A stretch of 64,000 nucleotides of DNA from assembly GCF_019649055.1 (NCBI RefSeq), contig NW_026570223.1:62001-126000 (forward strand), read 5' to 3'. The translations under genes and the position numbers were made by a program. The notes under the pieces are model-generated. The model saw nothing but the letters and a program-made list of their open reading frames with translations. It was not told the DNA's origin and did no database searches. The stretch's first letter is position 1. Every line of letters begins with the position of its first letter. This DNA is from Paramacrobiotus metropolitanus (taxonomy: Eukaryota; Tardigrada; Eutardigrada; Parachela; Macrobiotidae). Of the stretch, positions 23,208-34,547 are shown one piece after another.

Positions 23208-23856
23208 AACACGATATTAGTTTGTATTTGTAGGGAGATACGTGCTGTATGTAGTCGACATGCGGACATTGTGGTCTTTTCGAGACCTCCTGTCGATTAC
23301 GCTGCTACAATGCTAACCAATAACAATCAGGCCACAAAAACTAATATGATTATGGGCCGGAGTTGATACATTATTTAAGTTCATTTTACTTGCGTTTTTT
23401 TTAATTCGTTAAATTGCAATTAAAGACCGCCTGCGCTAAAACATTTTATGCGACAACCAGCCGTTTACAGATATATTGAACGAAGGTACAGCTACTGGTC
23501 CTTATGCTGGCACAACGACGAAAATGCGGTATTGCAAACCGGCCCGTTTCCAGAAACACCGGGAGAAAGAAATCACACAGTTATTAGATCGGTTAGGGCA
23601 CGCCAGCTGTCATACGCAGAAGTTGGCTAAAAATGATCCATCATATGGTATCACCTGGTGTAATTATTTTAAGCTTGCAGATTCCATGAATCTGTGTAAC
23701 TCTAGATCACCGTGTAACTAATTGTTCTAGCGGAAAGGATTCTCTAATTCATTTCGTGTGTCAGCACCCTTCTTTAATCCTTAATCTGCTTGTCTTTCTA
23801 ACGTTTCGCGATAAGCTTGTTGACGGTATCCGTGTATCACGAAGTTTCCAGTAATC
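23208..23856. other. Intergenic, no supported gene
   Basis: A 60-81 codon open stretch at 23448-23721 has no recognisable features. Otherwise nothing seen. Confidence 0.4.
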
Positions 23857-24300
23857 ATAACCTTACACATCGACCCGCTCGCCCTCTCCCCAAACAGGCT
23901 TTCGTGATTTCATCCATCAGTCGGTTCACCTTGTTGCAGTGGTTCGACGCCGTGTCCGTCATCGGTTTAACTGACAACGGCAGTTACCTTTAGAATTTTA
24001 GAAATTTCGCGAATTCTTTACTTTATTCAACACCTATGTCATCGGCCTTCTTGGCAAATATCGCCGGCACACCATTCAGCTTCAATCCGATCGTTACCGC
24101 CATAACCCCCGGGGTCGATTGGCGAATACCTAGTTTACAGATTACTGCCACATAACCATCGCCCTCCGACTCTGGGATCTGGGTGGTGACGTGGCCGTTA
24201 TCGTGGCGGGCAAACCACTCAAAAGAACAAGCGTTTATACCCTGCATTCTCTACTGGTCAGCGATTTTCGCTCTCGCAGTAATGGTCATAGCCGTCGAAT
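23857..24300 (+). pseudogene. Decayed partial copy of the rhodopsin-like GPCR at 27-28 kb
   Basis: Three collinear blocks match the GPCR: 23857-23990 matches the N-terminus to TM1 (ATAACCTTACAC.CATCGACC in both), 24030-24110 matches TM2 (encoded NIAG..FSFNPIVTAI-like) and 24140-24300 matches TM3-TM4 (CACATAACCATCGCCCTC.. against the parent's CATATGAGCATCGCTCTC). Internal segments are deleted and frames are broken. The copy runs straight into a decayed receptor fragment (GRL8), as the GPCR is followed by GRL9 in the parent region. Confidence 0.75.
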
Positions 24301-24309
24301 CGTAGAACG

Positions 24310-25135
24310 CCGTTATTGTTGCCGGTTTTATTAATCTTTCCGGGGACATGATTTGCACAGCTATGCCGAACGTTAATGACGGAACGCCGGTTTCTTGCCG
24401 CGCCACGCTTTGGTCATGGGCTTATCTTTCTCTTCCTTTGTCTCGGTACCTTCACGACGTGAGCGTCGTGCTCTTTGATAAATTGCAACTGAATTACTAA
24501 AATTAATACAAAAACACAGGGACACTCAGTGATACTCCATTTACAACATAGGCCAGTAGTGCGACACTGGCACACGTTGCCATGCGTCACAGTAGAGTAC
24601 CTAACTGCGTAACATAGTATTATAACGTCATAACAGTTAATTGTGTAACATAGTATCCTTTTCATTGAGTATCTTTTTGGTGTTTCTGATGAAAGTTGAA
24701 ATAACTTTTACTATAATAAAATTGGATATCGCTTGGTTGTTGGAATTTTAAACAACGGAACGACATAATTACGATCGATTAATATTACTCGTACAATGCA
24801 ATCTATTCGGGAAGTATGACAAACCAATGTCCGTCTGCATGTATCTGTTCTCGTTCTTCCTGTCTTCTGGTGTCAGTACTCGAATGTCCAGTCGCTTTCT
24901 GCGCACTGCTCGCTTTCCTTGCAATGGAAAACTGCAAATGTCAACAATATGTCGCTGCATCACATGTTTTTCTTTTAATAATCAATGAAATCAATGAAAT
25001 TATTTGTGACTGTAAAAACTCTTCAGTTTGCCGATTGTTCCGCCGTTTTCGGATACATTCTCATGTTTGCACAGCAAAACGGCTATTCGAAAACCCAACT
25101 GAATATGCCAACCAGACGAGAAGGTAGAAGCATCA
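24310..25135 (+). pseudogene. GRL8: fragmented class-2 receptor pseudogene (GRL9-like)
   Basis: The block 24310-24465 matches GRL9 TM3 and the following loop (GCCGGTTTTATTAATCTTTC is nearly identical in both; the GFLP and ESFSSF region follows). The block 24773-24960 matches GRL9 around GQYGKPIIICMYSFLLVSVF and FPVMEGLHL. An exon-3-like segment at about 25029-25135 reads CSAVFGYILMFAQQNGYSKT. Frames are broken and long parts are missing. The order GPCR fragment then GRL9-like fragment mirrors 27.1-30 kb. Confidence 0.75.
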
Positions 25136-27136
25136 GGCATGTACTGTCGATATTCTGACTTTGACGATTGTTGCCTCTGGAACGGGATCATGGCGCTACA
25201 ACATTGTCGCAAAAACCTATAACGATCAAACTGAAAAATTTTATCTATTATTCGAAATATTGTATTAAGTGTAAATAAATGGATCGGAGTGCACTTTGCA
25301 TGCGTATTAACTATATCCGTTCGACATTTTGAATTTTAATGCATATATGTATTTTGGTAAAACGGTTATTGTCATATGTCAGCTAAATTCAGAATTCCGA
25401 CATTCTTTTTATTCAGCTGTGGTACAACGCATTATACATAAATCCAGAATATCCCAATTTTTACAATACAACATTAAAACTTCAATAAAATTTTCTGCTC
25501 TTTTCTTTTGTTCCCATCAGTGATGCTGCGTTTCCCCGCGTTGTACCGTATCTCCAGTGATATTCTCTAACGCAAAAATTCATGATAACGGGGTTCGCTC
25601 GTTGTTGTAATCGTTTACCCAGCTCATTTATAATGGCGATAGATGACCGTCTTCATGGGCCCATTGTTGCGAAGGCTATCGGTGCAGTTCGGACATTTGG
25701 ATTCCCTCTATTAATGCATCAAAACGATTATATTAGTTGCAAAATGCAGCTACGACTTCGTAGTGAGAGATAATGTTACTTTATTAAGACAGTTACATAC
25801 TGTACATTGATGTAACTGCTTGTTACCTGCTTGTTATTCGATAATAATAATCATAATAATAATAATGATGATGTTACAGGCTAAATTACATACTTTGATA
25901 AAAAGCAATTTCGGAACCTATCTGTACAGTACTGGTGGCAGTCTGGCAGAACACCATGCATTTGCTCTAACGTCAGTTGCATATTGAAAGATGGTGATAC
26001 TGGGTACCGATCAAAGCACACATCTCTGACGTAATAATCAGCTGACCGGTTAGTCTTTATAGGTCTGTGTCGGTTCATTTGCGCAGGCGACTATCAAAGT
26101 CGAGTCAACCGGGTTTAATAAAGGGCATGCGACAATAACAACCGACTAATTACACTATGCTGATTACCTGATCTGTGCCTCCAAGAGTTGCCTCGAGCCC
26201 AGTGGTGTCATCCCGCATGATGCCGCAATTTTTGTCCTCACTTCTAGTTCCTATTTCATTCAGTCGTCGACCCTCCAGAATCCACACAATTGCCGCACTT
26301 CGATAAGTAGAGTGTCCAGGCACCTAATACGTGACAGTTATGACTTTCTTTAGCCTACAGAGTTTCCGTGTTTCAGTATGCTACATAATTAGCAAAATAA
26401 CTCAGTCAAACGGCTACCGTTGCAATTTTCCAGTTTTTCTGTTTCGGTACTCGCAGCGCCCAAGTAACAAACAAAAAATAAGGTCTGTTTGAAGAGATTT
26501 AACAATTGCAGCCTCTACGGTTACGTTGCACTTGAAAAAGCATAAACACATTTTTGTAGAACGGTGCAGTACAGTATCAAGATTATGCGGAAGCTGTTAT
26601 TAAGAGGCACAGCATCAATCTTTTGGAACCTTCATATAGTAATTCATCAACGATATCTCCTCTGCTGAACCATAGAACATATAAGCAAAACTGTTGCAAA
26701 ATCAAAAATGTGCACTAATAACTGTCAAAGGCACAATTTTTATGCAAAGGGAAAATAACTCTAGGATAGCCTCTACGGTATATGTTGCAAAGTTCCTCAA
26801 GCTAAATACCACATCAAAAAGAAAAATAATTCGACAAGGAAGGTGCGGAAAACTGTAATTGTATCGCATTAAAGTTCAATACCGCTCCTTTATCGAAAAT
26901 ACCGGCAGAAACCAAAATAGATGGCAATTAGGCCAAGCTGGATAATCATGTGCGGTAACTGTGGGACAGCATTGCGTCACCCTGGTTCAATTAGTGCCTC
27001 CCATCCGCAATTCTTTGCCTCATTCTTCCTCTGAATCATCCTGTGATTAATTTTCGCGCTAAATTTCTTGCTTATAATTACTCCGAACCACATATAAACG
27101 CCATAACAGCTTCAGCATGCTTCAGTTTTCTTTCAA
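25136..27136. other. Two-kilobase intergenic region upstream of the GPCR
   Basis: No gene supported. It holds an AAT-rich microsatellite near 25838-25872 and two partial direct repeats (GCCTCTACGGT near 26509 and 26770). The last 500 bp would hold the GPCR promoter. Confidence 0.45.
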
Positions 27137-28147
27137 ATGCTCCGCCTAATATTGACATTAACCATGAATCGCAACATCTCCCACGACCATAACCTTACAC
27201 GCATCGACCCGCTCGCTCTCTCACCGAACATGCGTGCATCCATCAGTCAATTCACCTGGCTGCACTGGTTGACCGTTGTCATGTCCGTTATCACTTTAAC
27301 GGGCAACCTCAGTCTGCTGTCCATTTTTTATAAACTACGCGAGCTCCTTACTCCCTTCACTATTTATATCATCAGTCTTTTGTTGGCTAACATCGCCGGC
27401 GCCCTGTTTACCTTCAATCCGTTCATTGCCGCCATCAACAGTCTCCTAACCGAACAGGACTCCCCCTTCTTTTGCGCTTTTCCGCGTTTTTTCGCCGTGG
27501 CCATCGGCCCACTGTCTCCATTGTATCATATGAGCATCGCTCTCAACCGCCTGTGGGCGGTAACGTGGCCGTTATCGTACCGTTCCAAACACACAAAAAG
27601 GACAGCGATAATTATTTGCATTCTCTGCTGGGCAGCGATTACCGCCTTTGCGGTAACGGTCACCACGGTGGATACGGTTTTGTACAGCGACGCCTTGGAC
27701 AATGTGCAGTGCAGTTATAGTCGCGTAGTGCCTTCGGAATTTTACTGGCTGCCGTTTCATAACTGGGCGTTTTATGCACTGCCGGAAATCGTTATTGTCA
27801 TCAGTTATCCGTACTTTGTCATCCGTCGACGAAAGATTGCCGTTGGGACGCGAAAAACGGCAAATTCTTCTGACACTGACCCATTGCCTTTCGCCGTTGC
27901 TCACGCAGAAACCGGCAAACATAGACACATTGTGGATAAAAGGTCAAGTGGGTCATTTTTCTTGCTGTCACTCATGACCTTTAGTGTAGCGGTCTGCTGG
28001 AGCGTGTCCAACATCTATTTCATGTCGGGAACGCTGTTGGCCAATAATCGTGTTTTGTACTTGACCGGGCGGATTTTCAAGATGGCACAGGCGACCCTTG
28101 ATCCAGTTATTTTTGCATTCGCTCGGCCGAGAATTCTTCGTAAATGA
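27137..28147 (+). CDS. Rhodopsin-like (class A) G-protein-coupled receptor, intronless, divergent
   Basis: 336 aa from ATG 27137, or 327 aa from ATG 27164, which starts MNRNISHDHNLTRIDP with two N-glycosylation sites (NIS, NLT). Seven hydrophobic segments are clear. TM1 has TGNLSLLSIF (the usual GN). TM2 has SLLLANIAG, with Asn where class A has the Asp sodium site. TM3 begins after FFCAFPRFF (conserved Cys) and ends ALNRLWAVTWPLSY, an NRL in place of DRY. TM6 has VCWSVSNIYF. TM7 has LDPVIFAFARP, a DPxxF form of NPxxY. The C-terminus ends after about six residues (RILRK); a GTAAAT at the stop could be a donor to a further exon. Ligand unknown; it does not look like an opsin, as the TM7 Lys is missing. 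A degraded copy lies at 23.9 kb. Confidence 0.85.
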   Translation: MLRLILTLTMNRNISHDHNLTRIDPLALSPNMRASISQFTWLHWLTVVMSVITLTGNLSLLSIFYKLRELLTPFTIYIISLLLANIAGALFTFNPFIAAINSLLTEQDSPFFCAFPRFFAVAIGPLSPLYHMSIALNRLWAVTWPLSYRSKHTKRTAIIICILCWAAITAFAVTVTTVDTVLYSDALDNVQCSYSRVVPSEFYWLPFHNWAFYALPEIVIVISYPYFVIRRRKIAVGTRKTANSSDTDPLPFAVAHAETGKHRHIVDKRSSGSFFLLSLMTFSVAVCWSVSNIYFMSGTLLANNRVLYLTGRIFKMAQATLDPVIFAFARPRILRK

Positions 28148-29188
28148 CACCTCACAGCGGTTCTTACTAAAAGATGTTTGTCTGGCCAACAAATATGGAT
28201 AATGTACAATAGCCAGATCAGATTGCTACACAGTAATTTTAATTATGCTTTTCCCAGTGGATTAATGTATATAAAAAATATGATTAAGCTTCACAGAGAT
28301 ACAATTAAGGTGTTCGAATGATTACGGAGCATTGCCTATTACTGTAGCATGACAGGCTCTTTTGTCACTAAATGGCAAGCACTTCGGTGTGCGGCTATAC
28401 TGTATTTGTTTTAAAATTCATCGGAATCAAGTAAAAAGTACAATTTTTGTGCTAATCGATGTTAAATTCTAGCTGACCACTGTTTGGCAAGTTTGGTCTC
28501 AAAAACCGCAACACGTTTCTGCTTCCGCATTATCACCCATGATTCCGGCCAGGAAGATTAAATATATCCTATAGGCGACCTTCAGTTTTATAATGAGCTT
28601 CCGTACCGCTGCGTCAAGGGCTTTGCAGAGGCAGTCAGAATTTCATATGGATCACGCATAATTCGAAAGCCATACAGTACAGTAAACCATACAGCCATCC
28701 AAACTCAGATTTAGAAACAAAATTATTATTCTGATAACTGATTGTCACGCTCAATCTGGATCAGTTACCACAAAACTCGGTTGCGAGTATACCTTCGATT
28801 CTAATATTTCTTCGTATGGCAGGCTGCATCGATCGACATTCAGCACAATTTACAGGACTAGTGGTACAAATCGTTGCTATGTTTTTCACAAGTTTACAGA
28901 CAATTAACCGCTGAAATCACAAAACAAGTGGAAGCAGGAAAATAAACAGGAAAAGAGAATGTATACCATTCTGGGAGAAACGACCAACAGAAATTATCCC
29001 ACCCCTCCGCAGCAAGAAAATATTTGATTAAGTAGTTCTTGGTCATATGATACCGGCAGAAACGTCTGCACCTGTATGAACGCACAGCAGCGTTGTGAGC
29101 TTTCAATGTATCGGTTGCGTTTTTAGCATCCCTTTTATTAATGCCCTAATTTATTAGTGGCAAATTCAGTAATTTATTGTCCACATAA
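28148..29188. other. Intergenic between the GPCR and GRL9
   Basis: No gene supported. TTCAGTAA at about 29165 precedes the GRL9 ATG by about 20 bp, too close to be the same initiator seen at other genes. Confidence 0.4.
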
Positions 29189-30534
29189 ATGGCTAACCGG
29201 TCTGTTTCGCTGGAGAATATTCTCAAAATACATAACTTATGTTGGTTGTGCCTTGCGCATTCATGCGGTTATTTCTGTTATCCAACCAATGTTCTCATCC
29301 GCTCACGACAGTTACGTTGTCTTACACGTTGCGCCATGGGAGTGTTCGTGTTTCTCCAGTTTAGCGCCAACGTAATGTACGATATATATCTATTCCCACA
29401 GCCAGATGCTTTTAGCAAGAGTATGTCCAGGACACTGTTATCACTGCCGGTTTTACTAATCTTTCCGCTGACACGACTTAGCTATGCCGTACACTTATGG
29501 CGGCATGCCGGATTTTTACCGCGTCAGGCACTGGCTATTACCGAATCTTTCTCTTCCTTTATCGAACCAACTCATTTATTTAAAATAATATCCGTTTCCC
29601 TGGGTGTGTTTTTGATGTTTCCTGGGGGAAATCTTGTCATTAATTTTTACTATCTGAGCAGTGAAACGACATATATGATCGACCAATATTACAATCTCTT
29701 CGGTCAGTATGGCAAGCCAATCATCATCTGCATGTACTCGTTCCTCCTTGTGTCGGTATTCGGCTGTCAGGTCGTGTTCTGCATGCTGATCGTGTTTCCT
29801 GTCATGGAAGGGCTGCATCTGTCAGCAATTTTTGACCGCATCACGTGTCTTTCTTTTGATAAAAGAAATTCTTTTGCAAATATTAAAACGCTCTTCCATT
29901 TGCATTTGATAACTTCTCGTCGGCTTCTTGCATATAACCAGCGTCTTTCTTGGTTGTATGTGTTGATCTTTACGGAAACATTGCTTGTTTGTATGGGTTA
30001 TCTGGATTCGCTTCTCCAGGAACTGGCAGACGAAAGCAGCCCAAGTGTAAGCTCGTGGTGGTACTTGGGATCGAATGTGTTCGTGCTGACGGCGCAGATG
30101 ACGGCCGTGGTATATGTTAATGAAAGGGTAATTGCAGCTCTGACGTATGAGGAAATCACTGAAAGAAACATTCTCCTAAATTCCAACTTCCTTGGTGTGT
30201 ACGGTCAGTTTATTTTCAGGTCGCGGCAGCGGCTGAAGCGTGGCACCATGTACTAGCCTTCCAAAGACCCCCAACTGATATTGTTCCTTCAATTCAGCAG
30301 CATATTAACCGCATCACGGCCATGGAACTTCAGATCACTTCTGCCGGGATATTTATAGATCGGTCGCGAGCTTTTGCGGTAAAATGCCACATTTATAAAA
30401 TACTCTGTACATGCAATTCAACAAAAAAAACTGTTATTCTACAGGTTGTGTTTAGCTATTGCGTATTGCAGGTTACGTGCAGTATCGCGGGATACGCGCT
30501 GTTGTTAGGCGAGCTCACGGACAAGCACTGGTGA
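29189..30534 (+). CDS. GRL9: class-2 gustatory-receptor-like 7TM protein, 3 exons, intact
   Basis: Exons 29189-30127, 30220-30378 and 30472-30534, all phase 0, encode 386 aa. The start is MANRSVSLENILKIHN in the context CATAAATGG. Landmarks: SCGYFCYP (TM1), MGVFVFLQFSANVMYD (TM2), FPLTRLSYAVHLWRHAGFLP (TM3), MFPGGNLVINF (TM4 region), GKPIIICMYSFLL (TM5), FPVMEGLHL, LSWLYVLIFTETLL (TM6) and VVYVNER at the exon-1 end. Exon 2 is 159 nt and carries ELQITSAGIFIDRSRAFA. Exon 3 encodes VTCSIAGYALLLGELTDKHW, the TM7 signature. Intron 1 is only 92 bp and intron 2 is 93 bp. It lies just downstream of the GPCR; the pair has been copied together in decayed form at 23.9-25.1 kb. Confidence 0.88.
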
Positions 30535-31095
30535 CCTTGTCCTTGTGTATCATTAAGTTGGCGCAAGCTTAATTCGAGTTGTCGTGTGACTTGTGTCTGA
30601 TAATTGCAGTCGTACTATTGTTAAAAGTGCTAAGCGTAGCAACAATTAATTCGTGTGGTCACATTATCACAAACAACGAAGCTCAGCCATATTATAATAT
30701 TCTCCACGATAATAATTGCATTTCATGGACGCCTGATATTTGACACTGAGCAGCTCAAGTTCTTAAAACAGGAAGATATAACCACTCTGACGTAAATGCA
30801 AAAGTATCTGGAATTTGTCACCCCCAGCTGCTAAAGTTACCCGATCGCTGTTGATCCGATCACCCATGTCACCGATGCATGCTGCCAAAGACATAATATC
30901 GTAGTGGCATTAAAATTTCAGATGTAAACAATTTGTCTGGTGTGTTATAACAACAAATCTGCATTCTTCTCAAGCTTTCGTATTAAATGGCCGGTTTATT
31001 ATTCCCCAGCTTTCTCAACCAGTTAAGTTATCATCCAAAATTCCCTTAATCATCTCATCGTTTTTTTGAAAAGAATCTCCACGGATAAAATTGAA
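30535..31095. other. Intergenic between GRL9 and GRL10
   Basis: No gene or repeat that I can support in about 560 bp. CTTTCTCAACCAGTTAAG near 31008 is a weak counterpart of the initiator motif of other genes. Confidence 0.4.
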
Positions 31096-33300
31096 ATGGC
31101 CGGAAAATCTACATTCCTACCTGGAAGTCTCAAAATCCACAATGCATGTTGGTTTTGCATTTTGTATGTATGCGGCTACTTTTGCTTTACATTCAGCGGA
31201 TTCAACAAAGTTCCCGGCCACTGCGTTACATCGCATATTGTGCAATGGCTTTTTGTTTGCTGCTGCAATTCGGCGCCAGTTTAGTTTCCGCTGCCGATAT
31301 CTTCCATCGAGCAACGGATATAAACCTACACAGGAGCATGTCCAGCACACTAATTACGTTAGAAGTTCTGTTGATCTTCTCTTTCACTCGGGTAGGTTAT
31401 GCTGTGCAGGTATGGCGTATTGCTGGCTTCCTAACGCACAACACTCGTTCCCTTGTCGATTCATTCACTCCTTTCATCTAGGTTTGCCATGTGGTCAAAA
31501 TATTGTTAACCTCTTCGGTCTTTTCGCGCTCTTTCCTGGATTAAATTTAATCGTCGGTTTGTTTTTTTATGCAGAGAGATGCGATAGTCTTGGCAGCGGA
31601 ATACTACTCTAATGTCGGTGAATTTGGCCACTCTATTCTTATTTGCCTTAGGATGATGTTTCTCCTAGCGGTAGTTGGCTATTGAATTGTATTGTGTCTC
31701 CTGGTACTGTTTCCTTTCATGGAAAGACTTGACCTGTAAGAGATCGACGCCCGGCAAATTTTTCGTTCTCTGTCGTCGAAGCGTTGTATCATCCCGCAAC
31801 TTAGGAAAATCTTCTTGAGATACATATAATATCAGTTTACCAACGCCTAGGCGAATACAACAAACGCCTTTCTTTGCTGAATACAACGGCCTTTACAATG
31901 TGAATATTAACAGTGCTAATCGACATGGGATACCTGCAGATCCTTCTTAATGCGCTTGTAGAACGGAAGAGCGTTGATTTGGCACACGGTTTCTTTTTGG
32001 CCTCGTGTGTCATTATGGCGGGAGCACTTTTGTGCGGCTGCGGTATATGTAAACGAAAGAGTAAGGAAGATTTTGTTTGTACAAGACACTGTATATTAAG
32101 GGATTAAATATCGGAGTATCGTATGCCGCGAGATAGAATCATGAAGGTTAATAATGATTTTTCGTATAGCCGCGGTATAGGTATTTATTTGGGGTGCCAA
32201 AAACCCCGTTGCCTTGCACTTAATCGGAGGATCCATATTTTTAAAAACATGATTATCCTGAGCATTTTGCAGCCGATATGTAAGCGTAACAAGAATTTGT
32301 AGACTGTGGGAGACTGTACAGTGGACTGCGAAAAGGTGTTACAACGCGCGCAACCAGGCACTTTTCTGTACTCTAACAGGCAAATTCGGAACTGGCCATC
32401 GGCCTGTTGATATTAACACTTGCTCCTAGCGCATTTCCCAACGAAAACCATCAATCGATATCTCAAAAGAAAGAGAAAAACATTTCAAGAATTTTGATAC
32501 CATATAGGTTGTTCTTAGTGAGATCTAAGAGAAAATCCACCCACCTAAAGTTTCTCGTAGACATAACATAAGATTTGAATGCACTGTTTGTCTCCAGTTC
32601 TCAGTGATCTCACACAGAAATCGTATGCTTCGTCTACGACAAACTAAAATGGCTCGATTTTCTCTTAGACCTCATAAAGGATGACACGTTTGGTATCAAA
32701 ATTCTTGAAATTTTGTTCTCTCCCGTTTGAGATATCGGTTGATAGTTTTCGTTGGGAAATGCGCAAGATGCAGGTGTTCAAAGTCTTGCGCGTTTCGCGT
32801 TTATTGGTCATTTGGTCTCGGCCATTTACTTTTACTGGTCATTCGGTCGCGGACCGAATGTAACAGGTTTTTACAGTCCACTGTAAATGCTTGGCACCAT
32901 GTGATTGTGTTTCATCGACCATCGGCTGACACAGGTGCTTCAATCCAAAACCATCTTTTCTGCGTTGCTATGGTAGAACCGGATATCACTTTCGCCGATA
33001 TATATATGTTGATCGAAATCGAGTTTCTCCTGTAAGTTGTTACATATCGATGGACTATTTTTTGCCTTTCTCACCTAATTTGTGCGCGATTACTGAATTC
33101 AGCAAGCTTCATTGAGAAGCGTATGCAGAACTGCATACTCTTATATGATTATATCTACCTTGCAACTTGCAAGCAAACTGAGCTGAGTAAATCTAACATT
33201 TTTGCAATTATTGCAGATAACTTTCAGCGTCACAAGCTACGCCCTGCTGCTGGCAGAACTAAGCGAAAAGCACAGTCAATATTCTGTGCGCACGTACTGA
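31096..33300 (+). pseudogene. GRL10: class-2 receptor, many lesions, transposon in exon 2
   Basis: ATG 31096 gives MAGKSTFLPGSLKIHN and YVCGYFCFTF, then a frameshift at about 31205. TM2-TM3 continue in another frame (MAFCLLLQFGASL, TRVGYAVQVWRIAGFL) to a TAG right after TPFI (31479-31481). Later parts (LFALFPGLNLIVGLFF, FPFMERL, VYVNER up to 32060) lie in mixed frames. Exon 2 starts after TTGTAG at 32303, is interrupted after 16 bp by a TA-flanked inverted-repeat element (32319-32883), and resumes at AWHHVIVFHRPSA, with a degraded ITFADIYM motif and a donor at 33032. Exon 3 (33217-33300) is open: ITFSVTSYALLLAELSEKH plus a tail. Clearly dead, in the GRL12-19 subgroup. Confidence 0.85.
32319..32883. 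mobile_element. TA-flanked inverted-repeat (MITE or foldback) element, 565 bp, in GRL10 exon 2
   Basis: The ends CAGTGGACTG and CAGTCCACTG are inverted copies, continuing inward as AAAAGGTGTTACA and its near-inverse. TA is present on both sides (32317-32318, 32884-32885), as expected for a TA target duplication of Tc1/mariner-type elements. Inside lie two more nested inverted pairs: 32427-32505 with 32681-32765, and about 32520-32570 with 32625-32676. No transposase is encoded. Removal of element plus one TA would rejoin the receptor exon exactly. Confidence 0.85.
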
Positions 33301-34547
33301 GTATTGCCCTGCAGTAATTTACAGACTGGATTCAGTTTCTGGATCATGTTGCGCCAATCTGTAGTTAGATATTCTTCTCCCTCCGTTTCTAAAAAACTCT
33401 GCTACCCTGTCTTGGGCATGGTTAGCATCTTTGGATCTCCTTTAATTATGAGACGACAACATGTTCGTAATCGTTACTACACACGTATAATAACAGTACT
33501 GTACGTTTGTGACGGAGTGCTATAAGACGGTTCCGAAAACCGGAGTAGTAGCGTTCAGTTACTTTGCAGTTTGCACTGCCTTGAGCCAGTCAGATTACGC
33601 TCTCTGGTGAACAGAGGAAGAGAAGCAAAAAAGTAGTACTGGTACAAGTATAAATAATAAATAAACAGTGGCACTTAAAAAAGAAGTCTTATCAAACAAA
33701 ATAGGGATTAGAGCAGAAGTCAGCTAGTCGTGCTTACTGCACTTTAGGCTTCCCTTGATGCCTAACAATGCACAAGCATATCCGCCCGCACGCCAGCCCG
33801 ATAAGGAGGAGCGCATCGGTACTCCCTATCCCAGACGATCACTCGTGCCTTTCACAGATTTTCGAGCCCAGGGGCCAAACTTAGAGTAAAAAAATAAAAA
33901 AAATTCCGATGTGCAACGCGGTAGCATCCCGGACGCGCTATCGTGCAGCATGCAAAGCACAATAAGGACCCGTCAGAATCACTGTTAGCCTAACAACCCG
34001 CAATCCTTATGTATTTTGTCCTAGAACTTCGCAGCTTCAGAATTTGCTGTACTACCCTGCACTGGAGCTTTCGAACCGCCTAAAGTGGGAAAATTCCATG
34101 TAAGGGAAATCTCGCGCTTGAAATGCGTGTTCCGCCAACTGTCAGTGTGGCCGGCGATCAACTTGGCATAAGTTTTGAAAATTGAAATGGAAATATTAGC
34201 GTTAAATGACAGTGCTTGTACTAGTATTCATGTTACCATTAACATTCGTATGACGAATCGCGCGCTCGAGATGTGTGTACTGCTAACAATACGCTGTCAG
34301 TGTGGCCGGCGATTAACTTGCCAGACGTTGTATTAACGTTGTATTAATTACTATATGTTGGAATCCGACCACCAGTTCCAAAAACAAATGCTCAACTTCA
34401 TGCAAGACTGGTTGTTTAATGATTAGACTTGGCACGAATACTCTGCAAACGTTAGCGCGCATTAGTATCTGTAGCCTATAGGTGCTTTGCTACTCCACCT
34501 AACGTTTTACAGTCATTGTTTTGTTTGCTGACTGTAATGATAGAAGT
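33301..34547. other. Intergenic between GRL10 and GRL11, with a direct repeat
   Basis: No gene supported. A segment containing CTGTCAGTGTGGCCGGCGAT occurs at about 34139-34158 and again at 34294-34313 with related flanks, a direct duplication with a roughly 155-bp period. Confidence 0.5.

Noticed and set aside
25838-25872. AAT/TTA microsatellites here and at 43690-43710
   Set aside because: Simple repeats with no sign of function.
26960-27000. Possible tRNA B box (CCTGGTTCAATTAG)
   Set aside because: No A box at a suitable distance and no foldable acceptor stem.
34521-34547. Nine extra codons at the 5' end of the GRL11 frame
   Set aside because: Begins at a non-ATG codon; the ATG at 34548 aligns with GRL16 and with the other class-2 starts.
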